From Listeria aquatica FSL S10-1188 (GTDB lineage: Bacteria > Bacillota > Bacilli > Lactobacillales > Listeriaceae), in contig NZ_AOCG01000010.1 of assembly GCF_000525795.1 (NCBI RefSeq), forward strand, positions 1-64,000: a stretch of DNA of 64,000 nt. The letters are read 5' to 3'. Of this stretch, positions 1 through 9,239 are shown piece after piece. Below the pieces are notes generated by a model. That model did no database searches, had not been told where the DNA came from, and saw nothing but the letters and a program-made list of their open reading frames with translations. Position 1 is the first letter of the stretch. Each line of letters begins with the position of its first letter. A program made the position numbers and the translations under genes.

Positions 1-1
1 C

Positions 2-373
2 AAGATTTTAAAGTGGATAGCGAAGGTGACAAAACGCGGAAAAGAACAGGTTTTATTCCGAGAAAAGAAGGAAAACATGCGGCTTGCGCCCAATTCCAAC
101 TTTGATTATGGAGTGAACTGGAACAATCAGGCGTTTAAACCTGGGAAATATACACTTCATCTAACGGCATGGGGGAGCGGGAAAAAATGGACGTTTACAA
201 AGAACTTTGAAATCAAACGAGAGGAAGCCACCAAGTGGAACGACAAGGCAGTCGAACTGGAACGCGACTACACAATGTGGTATGTGATTGGCGGCGTGAT
301 TCTTGTCCTTCTTCTTCTGATTGGCGTGTATTTATTAGGCAGAAAATCACGCAAGAAAAAGGAAGAGGAGTAA
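2..373 (+). CDS. 3' fragment of a WxL-associated DUF916/DUF3324-like membrane-anchored surface protein
   Basis: Only the C-terminal part is in the window; the frame is open to the left edge. The visible portion carries a motif like MAPNSNF (here RLAPNSNFDYGVNW) and a following KPGKYTLHL strand typical, as I remember it, of the host/peptidoglycan-associated DUF3324 part of WxL-cluster proteins. It ends with one transmembrane helix (about MWYVIGGVILVLLLLIGVYL) and a basic cytoplasmic tail rich in K and E, so the protein would be anchored with its bulk outside. The family usually helps display WxL proteins at the wall. The first few codons read unusually (LKWIAK), so an indel near base 15-25 is possible. 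Family call is by eye only. Confidence 0.6.
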   Translation, partial: KILKWIAKVTKRGKEQVLFREKKENMRLAPNSNFDYGVNWNNQAFKPGKYTLHLTAWGSGKKWTFTKNFEIKREEATKWNDKAVELERDYTMWYVIGGVILVLLLLIGVYLLGRKSRKKKEEE

Positions 374-382
374 TAGATGAAA

Positions 383-422
383 AATAAGCCGAGTAAAGCG
401 GGAAAGCTTTGCTCGGCTTATT
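383..422. terminator. Bidirectional rho-independent terminator
   Basis: A 17-bp stem (383-399 with 406-422, one G-T wobble) closes on a 6-base loop and has A-rich and T-rich flanks. It lies between two convergent genes, the WxL-associated gene and the autolysin, and can serve both. Confidence 0.85.
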
Positions 423-429
423 GATACTT

Positions 430-1807
430 TTATTTTACACGTAATTTTTGACCTACATAGATTGTGTTCGAAGACAATTTGTTAAGTGATTTAATTTTAG
501 CTACAGAAGTTTTGTTTTTCGATGCTAAGCTCCATAGTGTATCACCTTTTTTAACGGTGTAGTAAGAAGCTTGTGAACTGTTGTTGCCGGGTTTTGGAGT
601 GGAAACATTTCCGTTTGTGCTAGACGAAACTTTTAGAACTTGTCCAACGTGAATGACGTCAGATTTTAATCCGTTCCAGCTTTTTAGGTTTGCAACAGAA
701 ACACCAAATTTGTTCGAAATGCGCCATAAAGTATCGCCAGCGCTTACTTTATAAGTTTTTGCAGGGGCAGAAGAACCACCGCCTGTATTCGAATTTCCAG
801 GATTTATGCCACCTGATGTTGGCGGCGCAACCACAGTTCCTTTTTTCACGATTAGTTTTTGATTTACATAAATCGTGTCGGATTTTAGGTTGTTCATCGA
901 TTTGAGTGCGGCAACGGAAACGCTGTGACGTGTTGCAATGCGCCACAAAGTATCACCTTTTTTGACAGTGTAATACACATCAGCCGAGGATCCTGCGTTA
1001 TTTCCGCTTCCCGGTGTGTCAAACTGTGTGAGGTTATACGTTTTAATCAAGTTATTGAGCTTTACGCTATAGCTTGTATCTGTTGCGTATGTACCTGTTA
1101 GCGCTTTTGTTGCATCCAAGTAAGAAGCAGTGTTGCTCTTCCATGCGCCCGCATAATAATTTGGATTCCATGATGGGCCACCTTTAATAACGCGCGCATA
1201 ATCTTCAAGAGATTGGTGATAAGATGGATACTTCCGGAAATAAGCATTTACTGGGTAAAGATTTCCTTTTCCATCATCTTCCATCGTTTGTTTCAATACG
1301 GACTGACCATTGTAGGATCCTTTTATGCCAAACAAGTTATAGTTTGGTACAGAACCTAACATGCTGGTTCCATAAGCACTTTCTAAAATGGCTTGTGCCA
1401 TCATAACGGAAGCATAAAGGTCGTTTTGCGACGCGATTTGCGATGCACTGCCGCTGATTTGGTCAATGAATCCTTGGACAGTTGCTGTCGAACGCATTGT
1501 CGTTTTTTTGAATGTTGCTGTAAGTCGCAGAAGCGGAATAGCTTGCTATTGGTTGTGCTACTGAAGTTGCTTCCACATTTTGCTGCGATGTTTGCTCTTC
1601 AGCTGCTGGTGTGTGCTCTCCACCGTTTTGATCATTTGCTGCCACTTCATCAGCGCTAACTGTTGTCGCATAGGCAGGAACGATAACGGAACTTGCTGCA
1701 GCTGTGAAGCCTGCTAGTGCTACTCCTTTTTTCAGTGCATCTTTTTTTTGTTGATCTTTTTCTTGGAGTTTAGCGGCTTCGATTCTCTCTTTTCTACTTA
1801 CGTTCAT
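430..1807 (-). CDS. GH73 autolysin (N-acetylglucosaminidase) with three LysM repeats, NamA/MurA type; frame interrupted
   Basis: Secreted cell-wall hydrolase predicted to cleave the glycan backbone during cell separation. The first ~100 residues hold a basic start (MNVSRKERIEAAKLQ), a hydrophobic signal segment and an acidic linker. The GH73 domain follows, with the likely catalytic Glu in MAQAILESAYG. Three C-terminal LysM repeats each begin with a GDTLW motif and end with IYVGQKL-like strands; the L. monocytogenes homologue has four as I recall. The frame is broken at the T7 run 1503-1509 (one base too many); correcting it gives 458 residues. The ATG at 1805-1807 follows GAGGTG at good spacing. 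Probably intact in the cell. Confidence 0.85.
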
Positions 1808-1858
1808 GAACGCTCACCTCAATTATTCAATAATTTACAGACATTTGTCATCTCTTTT

Positions 1859-1867
1859 ATTATCGCA
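1859..1867 (-). promoter_or_regulatory. Candidate extended -10 promoter of the autolysin
   Basis: On the minus strand TGC precedes GATAAT about 50 bases upstream of the start codon, an extended -10 element. No good -35 is visible, so support is weak. Confidence 0.3.
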
Positions 1868-1985
1868 TGTTTTTAGCGCGATAACCATCCAAAAAAGATT
1901 ACAATTCAGTTTCAATTCCTTGTTATACAAAAAGTTGTCACATTTATTCGAATGTAAGCCTCCACAAGATCAAAAAATAAGTAGC

Positions 1986-2014
1986 TTGAAGATTTTGGAA
2001 GGCTCTGCTATACT
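1986..2014 (+). promoter_or_regulatory. Sigma-A promoter of the tetR gene
   Basis: TTGAAG (1986-1991), a 17-base spacer and TATACT (2009-2014) with TG one base before it (extended -10). It lies just upstream of the regulator gene and directly abuts the palindrome at 2021-2036. Confidence 0.75.
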
Positions 2015-2020
2015 CTAATT

Positions 2021-2036
2021 AAGTAAGTACTTGCTT
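2021..2036. promoter_or_regulatory. Palindromic operator, probably autoregulatory TetR site
   Basis: AAGTAAGTACTTGCTT is a 16-base palindrome with one mismatched pair. It covers the expected transcription start, 6 bases after the -10, where a bound TetR-family dimer would block its own promoter. Binding is inferred from position only. Confidence 0.6.
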
Positions 2037-2059
2037 TAGGCAGTGAGGGGAGCAAATTT

Positions 2060-2626
2060 GTGATTACAAATGAATCGATCATGGAAGCCACTTTAGAAAT
2101 GGTTGCCAAAAATGGAATCAAAGGTTCGACAACGAGACAGCTTGCAGAAGCTGCAGAAATCAATGAAGCGACGATTTTCAAGAAATTCAAAAGCAAAGAA
2201 AATTTGATTCACATGACGCTTGAATTTCAGTTTGAAGCAATGAAACAAGAAATTGATGATTTTTTCGCGAAAGAAATCACGGATAACGAAGTTTTCTTGC
2301 GTGAAGTGAGTCGATTTATTTTTGAACTTTACGACCAGCACCGCTCCTTCATGGTCATTTCTGTGAAAGAAATTGGTAGTAAAGATATGGAGTTTATTAA
2401 TCCTACAATCGTTGAATATTTATATGAAAAAGTAGATACCAAATTGAAGAGTTTTATGGATAGAAAAGGACAAGCAGAGCAGTCAGAGATGGTTTCTCTC
2501 GTGCTGAATAGCGTGATTTTACTAACGATGGTGGAGCGCGTTAATGATGATATTTACGATCGACCGCCCAAAATCTCGATCGATGCTGAAATGCTTGCAA
2601 ACGTGTTGCGAAAAATAATTTATTAA
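2060..2626 (+). CDS. TetR/AcrR family transcriptional regulator
   Basis: 188-residue DNA-binding repressor. The N-terminal ~50 residues form the TetR helix-turn-helix (NGIKGSTTRQLAEAAEINEATIFKKFKSKENL pattern, with the conserved Thr-Ile-Phe-Lys-x-Phe recognition helix); the remaining helical part would bind an unknown ligand. The GTG start at 2060 follows GAGGGG. It has its own promoter with an operator-like palindrome just upstream and a strong terminator behind. It stands next to the autolysin, as a TetR gene does in L. monocytogenes as I recall, but its regulon is not evident: no transporter gene adjoins it. Confidence 0.85.
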   Translation: MITNESIMEATLEMVAKNGIKGSTTRQLAEAAEINEATIFKKFKSKENLIHMTLEFQFEAMKQEIDDFFAKEITDNEVFLREVSRFIFELYDQHRSFMVISVKEIGSKDMEFINPTIVEYLYEKVDTKLKSFMDRKGQAEQSEMVSLVLNSVILLTMVERVNDDIYDRPPKISIDAEMLANVLRKIIY

Positions 2627-2631
2627 AAAAA

Positions 2632-2675
2632 GAAAAAGCCAAAATCCGGCAAGAAAGCAGGGTTTTGGCTTTTTC
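2632..2675. terminator. Bidirectional terminator between tetR and fucO-like gene
   Basis: A 16-bp stem (2632-2647 with 2660-2675, one G-T wobble) with A and T runs on both sides lies between convergent genes. Confidence 0.85.
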
Positions 2676-2699
2676 GATTTTGGGGGACTAAAAGATAAG

Positions 2700-3851
2700 T
2701 TAAAGCATGGCCTTGTAAAGCGCCAAAATGTCGTGGAGAGAGGCTTCCCGCGGGTTCCCGCCTGTGCAAACATCTTTTAACGCGTCACTTGCAATGGCCT
2801 CAAGATCTGCTTCCTGAACGCCTAGTTCACTAATGTTTTGTGGGATCCCCACCGCTATTCCAAGGCTTTTCACTGCTTCTACCGCTTTTTCGCGGACTTC
2901 TTCAAGCGGAAGTGTTGCTGCATCAGGAACACTCATTGCGACCGCAATATCCCGGTATTTTTCGCCCGTTTCCGCTTTATTATAATCCATCACGATCGGA
3001 AGAAGCGAAGCACAAGCAACGCCATGTGGCACATCATACCAAGCACTTAACGGATGAGCCATGCCATGAACGAGTCCAAGCCCTACATTTGAAAACCCCA
3101 TTCCCGCCATGTATTGTCCAAGTGCCATTTCTTCGCGCGCCTTTTCGCTACCAGAAACAGATGCTTCAAGTGCGTGGCTGATAATTTCAATCGCCTTTAA
3201 ATGAAGCGAATCAGTGAGTGCCCAAGCGCCTTTTGTGATATAACCTTCAATGGCGTGAGTTAGGGCATCCATCCCTGTTGCCGCCGCAAGACCTTTTGGC
3301 ATTCCAAGCATCATATCGCTGTCGACAAATGCGCAAACCGGGATGTCGTGCGGATCTACACAAACAAATTTACGATTATTCGCCGCATCAGTGATGACGT
3401 AATTGATCGTAACCTCGGCCGCAGTTCCTGAAGTCGTTGGGACTGCAAGAATCGGCAAGCTGGGTTTTTTCGTCCCCGGTTCCCCTTCAAGGCTCAAAAT
3501 ATCGGCGTGTTGCGGATTTGTGTGGATAATGCCCATTGCCTTCGCTGTATCAATTGGGGAGCCTCCGCCCACCGCCAAAATATAATCCGCACCAGAGGTC
3601 TTGAGCTTATGAACCCCTTCCGTTACATCTTGCATAGAAGGATTCGGTTTAATCCCATCGAACACCTCAAAATTCAATTGATTTTGCTCTAAAATCGCCG
3701 TAATTTTATCCAGAAGACCCGACTTCACAATTCCTTGGTCAGTAACAACCAAGCCTTTTTGAAAAGCACGTTTTTCTACTTCCTCTGCAATTTTAGAAAT
3801 CGCACCTTTACCAAAATAAGAAGTTTCATTTAAAATCATTCGATTTACCAC
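2700..3851 (-). CDS. fucO: Lactaldehyde reductase / 1,2-propanediol oxidoreductase (FucO type iron alcohol dehydrogenase)
   Basis: Group III iron-dependent alcohol dehydrogenase expected to reduce L-lactaldehyde from rhamnulose-1-phosphate cleavage to L-1,2-propanediol with NADH. It follows the E. coli FucO pattern closely: start VNRMILNET, the GGGSPIDTAKA nucleotide loop, and metal ligands in GMDALTHAIEGY (Asp, His), GLVHGMAHPL and VPHGVA (His residues). I chose the GTG at 3849-3851, which follows AAAGGAG at 9 bases and gives 383 residues, near the family's 382; a longer upstream extension has no homology. Last gene of the rhamnose operon, behind a hairpin. No aldehyde dehydrogenase is seen, so the reductive fate of lactaldehyde is likely. 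Confidence 0.88.
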   Translation of the reverse strand: MVNRMILNETSYFGKGAISKIAEEVEKRAFQKGLVVTDQGIVKSGLLDKITAILEQNQLNFEVFDGIKPNPSMQDVTEGVHKLKTSGADYILAVGGGSPIDTAKAMGIIHTNPQHADILSLEGEPGTKKPSLPILAVPTTSGTAAEVTINYVITDAANNRKFVCVDPHDIPVCAFVDSDMMLGMPKGLAAATGMDALTHAIEGYITKGAWALTDSLHLKAIEIISHALEASVSGSEKAREEMALGQYMAGMGFSNVGLGLVHGMAHPLSAWYDVPHGVACASLLPIVMDYNKAETGEKYRDIAVAMSVPDAATLPLEEVREKAVEAVKSLGIAVGIPQNISELGVQEADLEAIASDALKDVCTGGNPREASLHDILALYKAML

Positions 3852-3894
3852 ATTAAACAGCTCCTTTGTTAGTTGTTTCACAATAAATAACATA

Positions 3895-3926
3895 GAATTG
3901 GAGCTGCTCGCTTGCAGCTCCAATTC
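3895..3926 (-). promoter_or_regulatory. Intercistronic hairpin between rhaM and fucO
   Basis: A perfect 13-bp stem (3895-3907 with 3914-3926) with a 6-base loop begins one base after the rhaM stop. The downstream sequence on the minus strand is only moderately T-rich, so it may be an attenuator or an mRNA-stabilising hairpin and not a full terminator. Confidence 0.6.
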
Positions 3927-3927
3927 G

Positions 3928-4242
3928 CTAAGCAAGGTAGAAAACTTGCACCAAGTCCTTTGAAACAGGACTATTATCTTCATTGGATTTCATGATAGGA
4001 GCCATATAAGCCCACCATTTTTGGCAGATTTCAGTTTTTGAAATCTTATCGTAGGTTGCCTTGTCGGCCACTTCCAAATAAGCAAATAAAATATCTGTTG
4101 CAGGATCTAGAAAGATCGAATAATTGGATGCACCATGTTCTTTCAGTGCTTGCTCCATCTCAGGCCAAAGTTCATCATGCCGCTTTTTATATTCCGCTTG
4201 CTGTCCTTCATATAAATACATGATTGAAGCAATCCGTTCCAT
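3928..4242 (-). CDS. rhaM: L-rhamnose mutarotase
   Basis: 104-residue cytoplasmic enzyme that interconverts the alpha and beta anomers of L-rhamnose, feeding the isomerase. The sequence matches the RhaM family in length and in its marks: the [12 protein letters not shown] stretch with the active-site His, the NYSIFLD strand, and the paired tryptophans in [12 protein letters not shown]. It starts 5 bases after rhaD and is followed at once by a hairpin. The position inside the rhamnose operon supports the call. Confidence 0.92.
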   Translation of the reverse strand: MERIASIMYLYEGQQAEYKKRHDELWPEMEQALKEHGASNYSIFLDPATDILFAYLEVADKATYDKISKTEICQKWWAYMAPIMKSNEDNSPVSKDLVQVFYLA

Positions 4243-4247
4243 GTGAG

Positions 4248-5069
4248 TTAATCCTCCTTCAAATAGCCTTCTTTTGGGTTAACGCCAAATCTTTCACCTA
4301 GCTGAGTTAGCTCTTCATCAGTAATCGTTTGTTTGGCACCGCCTTGTGCGCAAACAATCGTATAAACCTGTGCTGCTTTTTCAGCCGTTTCAATTAAACC
4401 GAACGTTTCATCCATCGTTTCTCCAGAACCATAAATACCGTGGTGCGGCCAAACAACAAGTCGTGTTTCCTTCATTTTTTCAGAAGTCGCGATTCCAATT
4501 TCATTCGTTCCTGGAATTAGCCAAGGAACGATGCCGACGCCGTCTGGAAATACAACAAGGCATTCCGTGCACATCTGCCAAAGCGTCCGCGTAAAGAGGC
4601 GCTCATCTAGTTCGTGCGTAAACGTCATGGCCAGTAAATGAGTCGCGTGGCAGTGCATCACAATCCGATTTTTAGGATTGACAGAAAGCCTAGCGATGTG
4701 ACTCATCAAGTGAGAAGGTAGTTCGCTTGTTGGCGTTCCGCCGTCCGTGTAGCCCCATAGCACCTCAACCCCAGCGCCATCCTCCGCAATCCGAATAATC
4801 CCCAAGTTTTCAGCAGGCGCTTTAGCCACATTTTTAAAATATTTCCCAGAACCTGTGACAAGAAAATATTTCCCAGCGAGGGCTTTTCCGTCAAAGTCCA
4901 TCGGTATCAACCGAAGCACATTGGTGGGATCAAGATAAGGCGTAATTTCACTTTCTTCTAGCAAATAACTAATATTGCCGCCATTTCTTTCATCCCAACC
5001 TAAGCGATATAAATTTGAAGTAGTTTCAATCATTTCCCGAAGAAAAGGGGCATTTTCAATATTTTCCAT
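4248..5069 (-). CDS. rhaD: Rhamnulose-1-phosphate aldolase
   Basis: Zinc class II aldolase that splits L-rhamnulose-1-phosphate into dihydroxyacetone phosphate and L-lactaldehyde. Zinc ligands are visible as the HCHATH pair and the later WPHHGIY histidine, and the catalytic Glu lies in [11 protein letters not shown]. The GNISY and LVTGSGKYF loops bind phosphate. I use the ATG at 5067-5069 (273 residues), 9 bases after GGAG; a TTG one codon earlier is also possible. The ribosome binding site overlaps the end of rhaA, so translation is likely coupled. Confidence 0.93.
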   Translation of the reverse strand: MENIENAPFLREMIETTSNLYRLGWDERNGGNISYLLEESEITPYLDPTNVLRLIPMDFDGKALAGKYFLVTGSGKYFKNVAKAPAENLGIIRIAEDGAGVEVLWGYTDGGTPTSELPSHLMSHIARLSVNPKNRIVMHCHATHLLAMTFTHELDERLFTRTLWQMCTECLVVFPDGVGIVPWLIPGTNEIGIATSEKMKETRLVVWPHHGIYGSGETMDETFGLIETAEKAAQVYTIVCAQGGAKQTITDEELTQLGERFGVNPKEGYLKED

Positions 5070-5081
5070 CAAAGAGGACTC

Positions 5082-6335
5082 CTATCTATTTAAAAGTACA
5101 TTTTTTTCATATTCGCGAACTTCTTTTAGCCAGTCAAGACCAACTGGAACCCCATTTAGTTCACAGAATTGGTTCCAGATATCGCCGAATGGGAAATCCT
5201 TTAATTCTTCCGTAAGAACCATTCGTGTTGTAAAGTCATTTTCAAGTTCGATTTTCTTCAGGTCATCCGTTGGTTCAAGGAATGCCTTAAGCAAAGCCTT
5301 TTGCGTATTTCGTGTGCCTACAACCCAAGCAGCGATACGGTTGATGGTCGCGTCGAAGAAATCGAGTCCAATATTTGTGATCGGTAGTAAATCGTTACGA
5401 ACGAGCTCACGGCCGATTTCAGTTAATTCATCATCCATTAAGACCACATGGTCGCTATCCCAGCGCACAGGACGGCTAACATGCAACATAACACCCTTAG
5501 AAAACAAAGCTAACGAAGAAAGTTTGTTGGAAATAAATTCAGTTGGGTGGAAGTGGCCTGCGTCTAAGCAAATCAATTTGTCACGAGTTAAGCCGTAGCC
5601 CATATAAAATTCGTGGGAGCCAACTGTGTAGGCTTCTGCACCCAGTCCGAACAATTTGCTTTCTACCGCTTCTTGCGTATAGTTTTCATCTAGTTTTTCT
5701 TCAAAAATTTCATCGAGTGCTTCCATCAAACGTTTGCGCGGAGAAAGGCGATCAATCGGGTTATCTTTCATTCCATCTGGCATCCAGAAGTTGTTGATAC
5801 AAGTTTGACCGAGTTCTTTTCCAAAGTATTCCGCAATTTTCCGGGAACGTTTGCCGTGCTCGATCCAGAAGTCACGCACTTCTTTATCAGGAGACGCTAG
5901 TGTGTAATTGTCCTTAAACATCGGGTGCGAGAAGAAAGTAGGGTTGAAATCAAGTCCCAATCCTTGTTCCTTTGCCCAGTCTACCCATTTTGAAAAGTGT
6001 TTTGGTTCAATCGTATTGAGATCCACTTTTTCATCGGTATCGACATAAATCGCATGCAAGTTCACTTTATGCTTCCCAGGAATCATCGCAAATGCTTTTT
6101 CCAAGTCAGAACGAAGTTGTTCTGGCGTATGTGCGGCGCCCGGATAATTTCCTGTTGCCATAATGCCGCCCGTTAATTCGCCATCTGGATTTAAAAATCC
6201 CTTCACATCGTCGCCTTGCCAGCAGTGCATCGAAATTTTGACCTCTTGCAATTTTTTCAGTGCTTCATCTGTATCGACACCAATTTTTGCATAGCGTTCT
6301 TTAGCCGCCAAATAACGTTTTTCTACTTCACTCAT
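5082..6335 (-). CDS. rhaA: L-rhamnose isomerase
   Basis: Converts L-rhamnose to L-rhamnulose in the cytoplasm; a metal-dependent TIM-barrel enzyme. At 417 residues it has the usual length. Metal-binding residues are recognisable in CLDAGHFHPTEF and in SRPVRWDSDHVV, and the early SMHCWQGDDVKGF motif is typical. The ATG at 6335 follows GAGGAGG. It sits 18 bases after rhaB and 12 bases before rhaD in the operon. Confidence 0.95.
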   Translation of the reverse strand: MSEVEKRYLAAKERYAKIGVDTDEALKKLQEVKISMHCWQGDDVKGFLNPDGELTGGIMATGNYPGAAHTPEQLRSDLEKAFAMIPGKHKVNLHAIYVDTDEKVDLNTIEPKHFSKWVDWAKEQGLGLDFNPTFFSHPMFKDNYTLASPDKEVRDFWIEHGKRSRKIAEYFGKELGQTCINNFWMPDGMKDNPIDRLSPRKRLMEALDEIFEEKLDENYTQEAVESKLFGLGAEAYTVGSHEFYMGYGLTRDKLICLDAGHFHPTEFISNKLSSLALFSKGVMLHVSRPVRWDSDHVVLMDDELTEIGRELVRNDLLPITNIGLDFFDATINRIAAWVVGTRNTQKALLKAFLEPTDDLKKIELENDFTTRMVLTEELKDFPFGDIWNQFCELNGVPVGLDWLKEVREYEKNVLLNR

Positions 6336-6353
6336 TGTAAAAGCCTCCTCTGA

Positions 6354-7805
6354 TTAGTTACGAATTAGCGCCGCATAGCTTTCAAGCGCCTTCGTTTCCT
6401 TCATTTGTTCAGGAATAAATTCTTTTATTTCAAAAGACTCGCGGATTAAATCGCGTGCATCCTGCACGCTTCCGATTTCGCCTTCTGTAATTAGTTGTAC
6501 ACTTAAGTTCCCGATAGCTGTTGCCTCTTGTGGGCCGGCATAGACCTTGATACCTGCTAGATTCGCCGTAAGCTGATTCAGTGTCGCCACATTACTTCCG
6601 CCGCCAACAATATAAAGCGCATCAATTTCCTTCGAAGTGATCTCTTTCATTTTTTGAAGCGCCTGCGCGTAACAAAGTGCCAAGCTACCATACACACAAT
6701 TGGTTAGTTCCCCGATCGATTCTGGAACCGGCTGCCCCGTATCCCGGCAGTAAGCTTGAATTTCCTCAATCATGTTATCTGGATTGTTAAAGCGGTCGTC
6801 GTTCACATCAATGATGGATACAAAGAATTCTTCTTTTTCGGCCAGTTGAGCCATCTCGGAAAAGCTATACTTATAACCTGTCAGGCGCGCGATTTCTTGC
6901 ACGATCCAAAGACCCATGATGTTTTTTAGGAACCGGTAAGTTCCGTATGCGCCCCATTCATTTGTATAGTTTTCCTGAAAGGCAAGCTCACTTGTTATAG
7001 GCGTCCGAAGTTCCATTCCAAGAAGTGACCAAGTGCCGCTACTTAAGAAAGCCCAGTTTTCGCCTTTTGCGGGTGTTCCGACAACCGCAGAAGCCGTATC
7101 ATGTGTCGCAACCGTGATGACATCCGTTTCCGGCAAGTCGAATTTTTCACGCCATTCGGGTTTTAATTTGCCAAGATGTGTTCCGGCATCACGAAGTTCT
7201 GCAAATTTGCAAGGGTCAATCCCGAGGTGTTCTAGCAAGTCCGAATCAAACAGTTGCTCCCGCAAATTGAGCATTTGTGTTGTGGATGAGTTTGTGGTCT
7301 CAGCGACTTGCTTGCCGGTAAGGATGAATCCAATGTAATCAGGAATCAGTAGGATTTTGTCCGCAGCCGCGATTAAATTTTTATCTTCCACATAAAGCTG
7401 ATAAAGCGTATTTAATTCGAGAAATTGAATCCCCGTTTTCTTGTAAATATAATCTTTCGGGTATTCACTTGTTAGCACGCTAATTTTGCCTGCTGTTCGA
7501 CTATCACGGTAGCTCACTGGATCGCCCAGTTTGTTACCCGCCGAATCAACGAGGACGTAGTCTACGCCCCATGTGTCGATTCCAAGTGTGCACGCGGAAA
7601 TCCCCATCTGTTTGACCTTTTCAAGGCCGGTAAATATTTCATGAATCAGGGAATCCATGTCCCAGCGGTCGTGCCCATCGCGAAAGGTAAATCCGTTTTT
7701 AAAACGATGGATTTCGCTAAGTACAAGTTTCCCATCTCGGATATTTCCGAGTAGGAGCCGTCCGCTTGATGCCCCAATGTCAATGGCAACATAATTTTTC
7801 ATCAT
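6354..7805 (-). CDS. rhaB: Rhamnulokinase
   Basis: FGGY-family sugar kinase (483 residues) that phosphorylates L-rhamnulose at O-1 using ATP. The N-terminal phosphate-1 motif [11 protein letters not shown], the [11 protein letters not shown] strand with catalytic Asp, and the C-terminal [16 protein letters not shown] adenosine motif fit the RhaB branch. Its ATG overlaps the permease stop (TAATG), indicating translational coupling; a second ATG follows directly, so the exact first Met is uncertain by one codon. Confidence 0.94.
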   Translation of the reverse strand: MMKNYVAIDIGASSGRLLLGNIRDGKLVLSEIHRFKNGFTFRDGHDRWDMDSLIHEIFTGLEKVKQMGISACTLGIDTWGVDYVLVDSAGNKLGDPVSYRDSRTAGKISVLTSEYPKDYIYKKTGIQFLELNTLYQLYVEDKNLIAAADKILLIPDYIGFILTGKQVAETTNSSTTQMLNLREQLFDSDLLEHLGIDPCKFAELRDAGTHLGKLKPEWREKFDLPETDVITVATHDTASAVVGTPAKGENWAFLSSGTWSLLGMELRTPITSELAFQENYTNEWGAYGTYRFLKNIMGLWIVQEIARLTGYKYSFSEMAQLAEKEEFFVSIIDVNDDRFNNPDNMIEEIQAYCRDTGQPVPESIGELTNCVYGSLALCYAQALQKMKEITSKEIDALYIVGGGSNVATLNQLTANLAGIKVYAGPQEATAIGNLSVQLITEGEIGSVQDARDLIRESFEIKEFIPEQMKETKALESYAALIRN

Positions 7806-9124
7806 TAATCACTTTCCTTTAAAACGCCTGTCGTTTCTTTTTTTACAAGATTAGGCTCTAAGTTTCCATAACGTTCTTTTGTGATTTCATCAAGAGTTCG
7901 ACCGCGTGTATTTGGTGCCCAAATAACACCGATTAAGAGTGAAATTGCAAGGAGAGCAATCATAATCGTTCCTGCAACCGTAAAGCCAAGATTTGCAAGA
8001 ATCACAGGGAAGATGATGGACCAAATTCCTGCACTACCGCGAACAAGGAAGAACATGATTCCTTGAACCCCGCCACGATATTGAGTTGGGAAAAGTTCCG
8101 TTGACCAAAGTGCATAAAAAGCTTGTGCACCGATTCCAGCAGAAATGCCCCAAAGAACAACGAATGTCCAAAGACCAAGCCAGCTCATGCCGACGTAAGT
8201 AAGAACGACCCAAGAAGCAACTGCCATTGCTGCGCCGACAAAGAATAAGAGGCGATGGCTTACGCGGTCGCCAAATTTGGCGAAGCCGAAATAAGTTCCA
8301 GCAGCAGTTAGGATCCAAAGTACCGCTTGTAGCAAATTGGCTTGTGTGTTGGTAAGGCCACCAACGGTTTCATAAACAAATGGCATGAAAAAGCCCATTG
8401 CTCCGGCAACAAGATTCCAGAACATATAAACCCCGACAAGGAATAAAATCGATTTGATATTTACTAAGTTTGAAAAAGCATTTTTCATCGGATGAGCTGG
8501 TTTTGCTCCAGATGCTTTTAATTTTGCTTGCTCTGCTTCCCAGTCTTTCGATTCATCGAGTTTGCGTTGTAAGTTCCAAGCGACAACTGCGACGATCAAA
8601 AGAGATAAGAAAAGTAAACGGTTTCCAAAGAGACCGAGCGGTGAAACTAAAATGCCAAGGGTGAAAATGATTGCCGGACCGCAAGACCAGGCGAACTGGG
8701 AAATTCCAATGTTTCTTGCCCGAGTTTTAGGGTCTGCCATTTCCGAAATATATGTCCAAGAAGCGGGAACGCCCGCGCCGACTGAGAGACCAGTAATTAA
8801 AAATCCTGCTAAAAGCATTGCAAAGTTCATCGAGAACATGATAATAGCAACGCCGAGAATGTAAACAAGCATGTTATATGTGTAAATAAATTTACGTCCA
8901 TATTTATCAGCTAAATGTCCGCCGATAAGGGCACCAAAAGCCGATCCAAATGCGTTGGCACTGACTGCTCCAAGGAGCCCAACAGCAAAACTGCTGAGTC
9001 CAAATTGTTGTGCCCACAAAGTAAGACCACTAGCACCTGCAACAATACAACCTGAGTCTAGATAATTCGTTAATGATACTGCGATAGTTCCTTTTTTACT
9101 ACTACCATTTGCCACATTACTCAC
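7805..9124 (-). CDS. MFS sugar transporter, probable L-rhamnose permease
   Basis: 439-residue major facilitator protein with about 12 hydrophobic segments. The [14 protein letters not shown] loop between helices 2 and 3 and the repeated [13 protein letters not shown] motif are MFS signatures of the sugar porter type. It is the first gene of the rhamnose operon, so rhamnose-proton symport is the natural guess; the substrate is inferred from context only. The GTG start at 9122-9124 has AGGAGGG 7 bases upstream. A comparable permease precedes rhaB in L. monocytogenes as I recall. Confidence 0.85.
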   Translation of the reverse strand: MSNVANGSSKKGTIAVSLTNYLDSGCIVAGASGLTLWAQQFGLSSFAVGLLGAVSANAFGSAFGALIGGHLADKYGRKFIYTYNMLVYILGVAIIMFSMNFAMLLAGFLITGLSVGAGVPASWTYISEMADPKTRARNIGISQFAWSCGPAIIFTLGILVSPLGLFGNRLLFLSLLIVAVVAWNLQRKLDESKDWEAEQAKLKASGAKPAHPMKNAFSNLVNIKSILFLVGVYMFWNLVAGAMGFFMPFVYETVGGLTNTQANLLQAVLWILTAAGTYFGFAKFGDRVSHRLLFFVGAAMAVASWVVLTYVGMSWLGLWTFVVLWGISAGIGAQAFYALWSTELFPTQYRGGVQGIMFFLVRGSAGIWSIIFPVILANLGFTVAGTIMIALLAISLLIGVIWAPNTRGRTLDEITKERYGNLEPNLVKKETTGVLKESD

Positions 9125-9146
9125 AATTAACCCTCCTACGTATTTT

Positions 9147-9191
9147 GTTAAGCGCTTACTTATAATATATGTTTTAATGGTTGCGCTTACA
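9147..9191. promoter_or_regulatory. Divergent control region: paired GCGCTTAC repeats and cre-like sites
   Basis: Two direct repeats GCGCTTAC occur at 9152-9159 and 9183-9190, exactly 31 bases (about three helical turns) apart, as expected for an AraC-type dimer. The right copy lies in TGGTTGCGCTTACA (9178-9191), whose complement is close to the CcpA cre consensus; the left copy is in a palindrome TAAGCGCTTA (9149-9158). AraC-type activation and catabolite repression could both act here; which protein binds is not shown. Confidence 0.55.
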
Positions 9192-9192
9192 A
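9164..9192 (-). promoter_or_regulatory. Promoter of the rhamnose operon
   Basis: On the minus strand TTGTAA (9187-9192), a 17-base spacer and TATATT (9164-9169). The -35 overlaps the right-hand GCGCTTAC repeat and the left palindrome lies just downstream of the start, so bound factors would directly affect RNA polymerase. Confidence 0.55.
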
Positions 9193-9209
9193 TATCGAAG
9201 AGTTATGAT
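9181..9209 (+). promoter_or_regulatory. Promoter of the AraC-type regulator
   Basis: TTGCGC (9181-9186), a 17-base spacer and TATGAT (9204-9209). The -35 shares bases with the right GCGCTTAC repeat, so the regulator probably controls itself together with the divergent operon. Confidence 0.5.
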
Positions 9210-9239
9210 AATAGTATCAAATATACAGGTGGAGATTAC

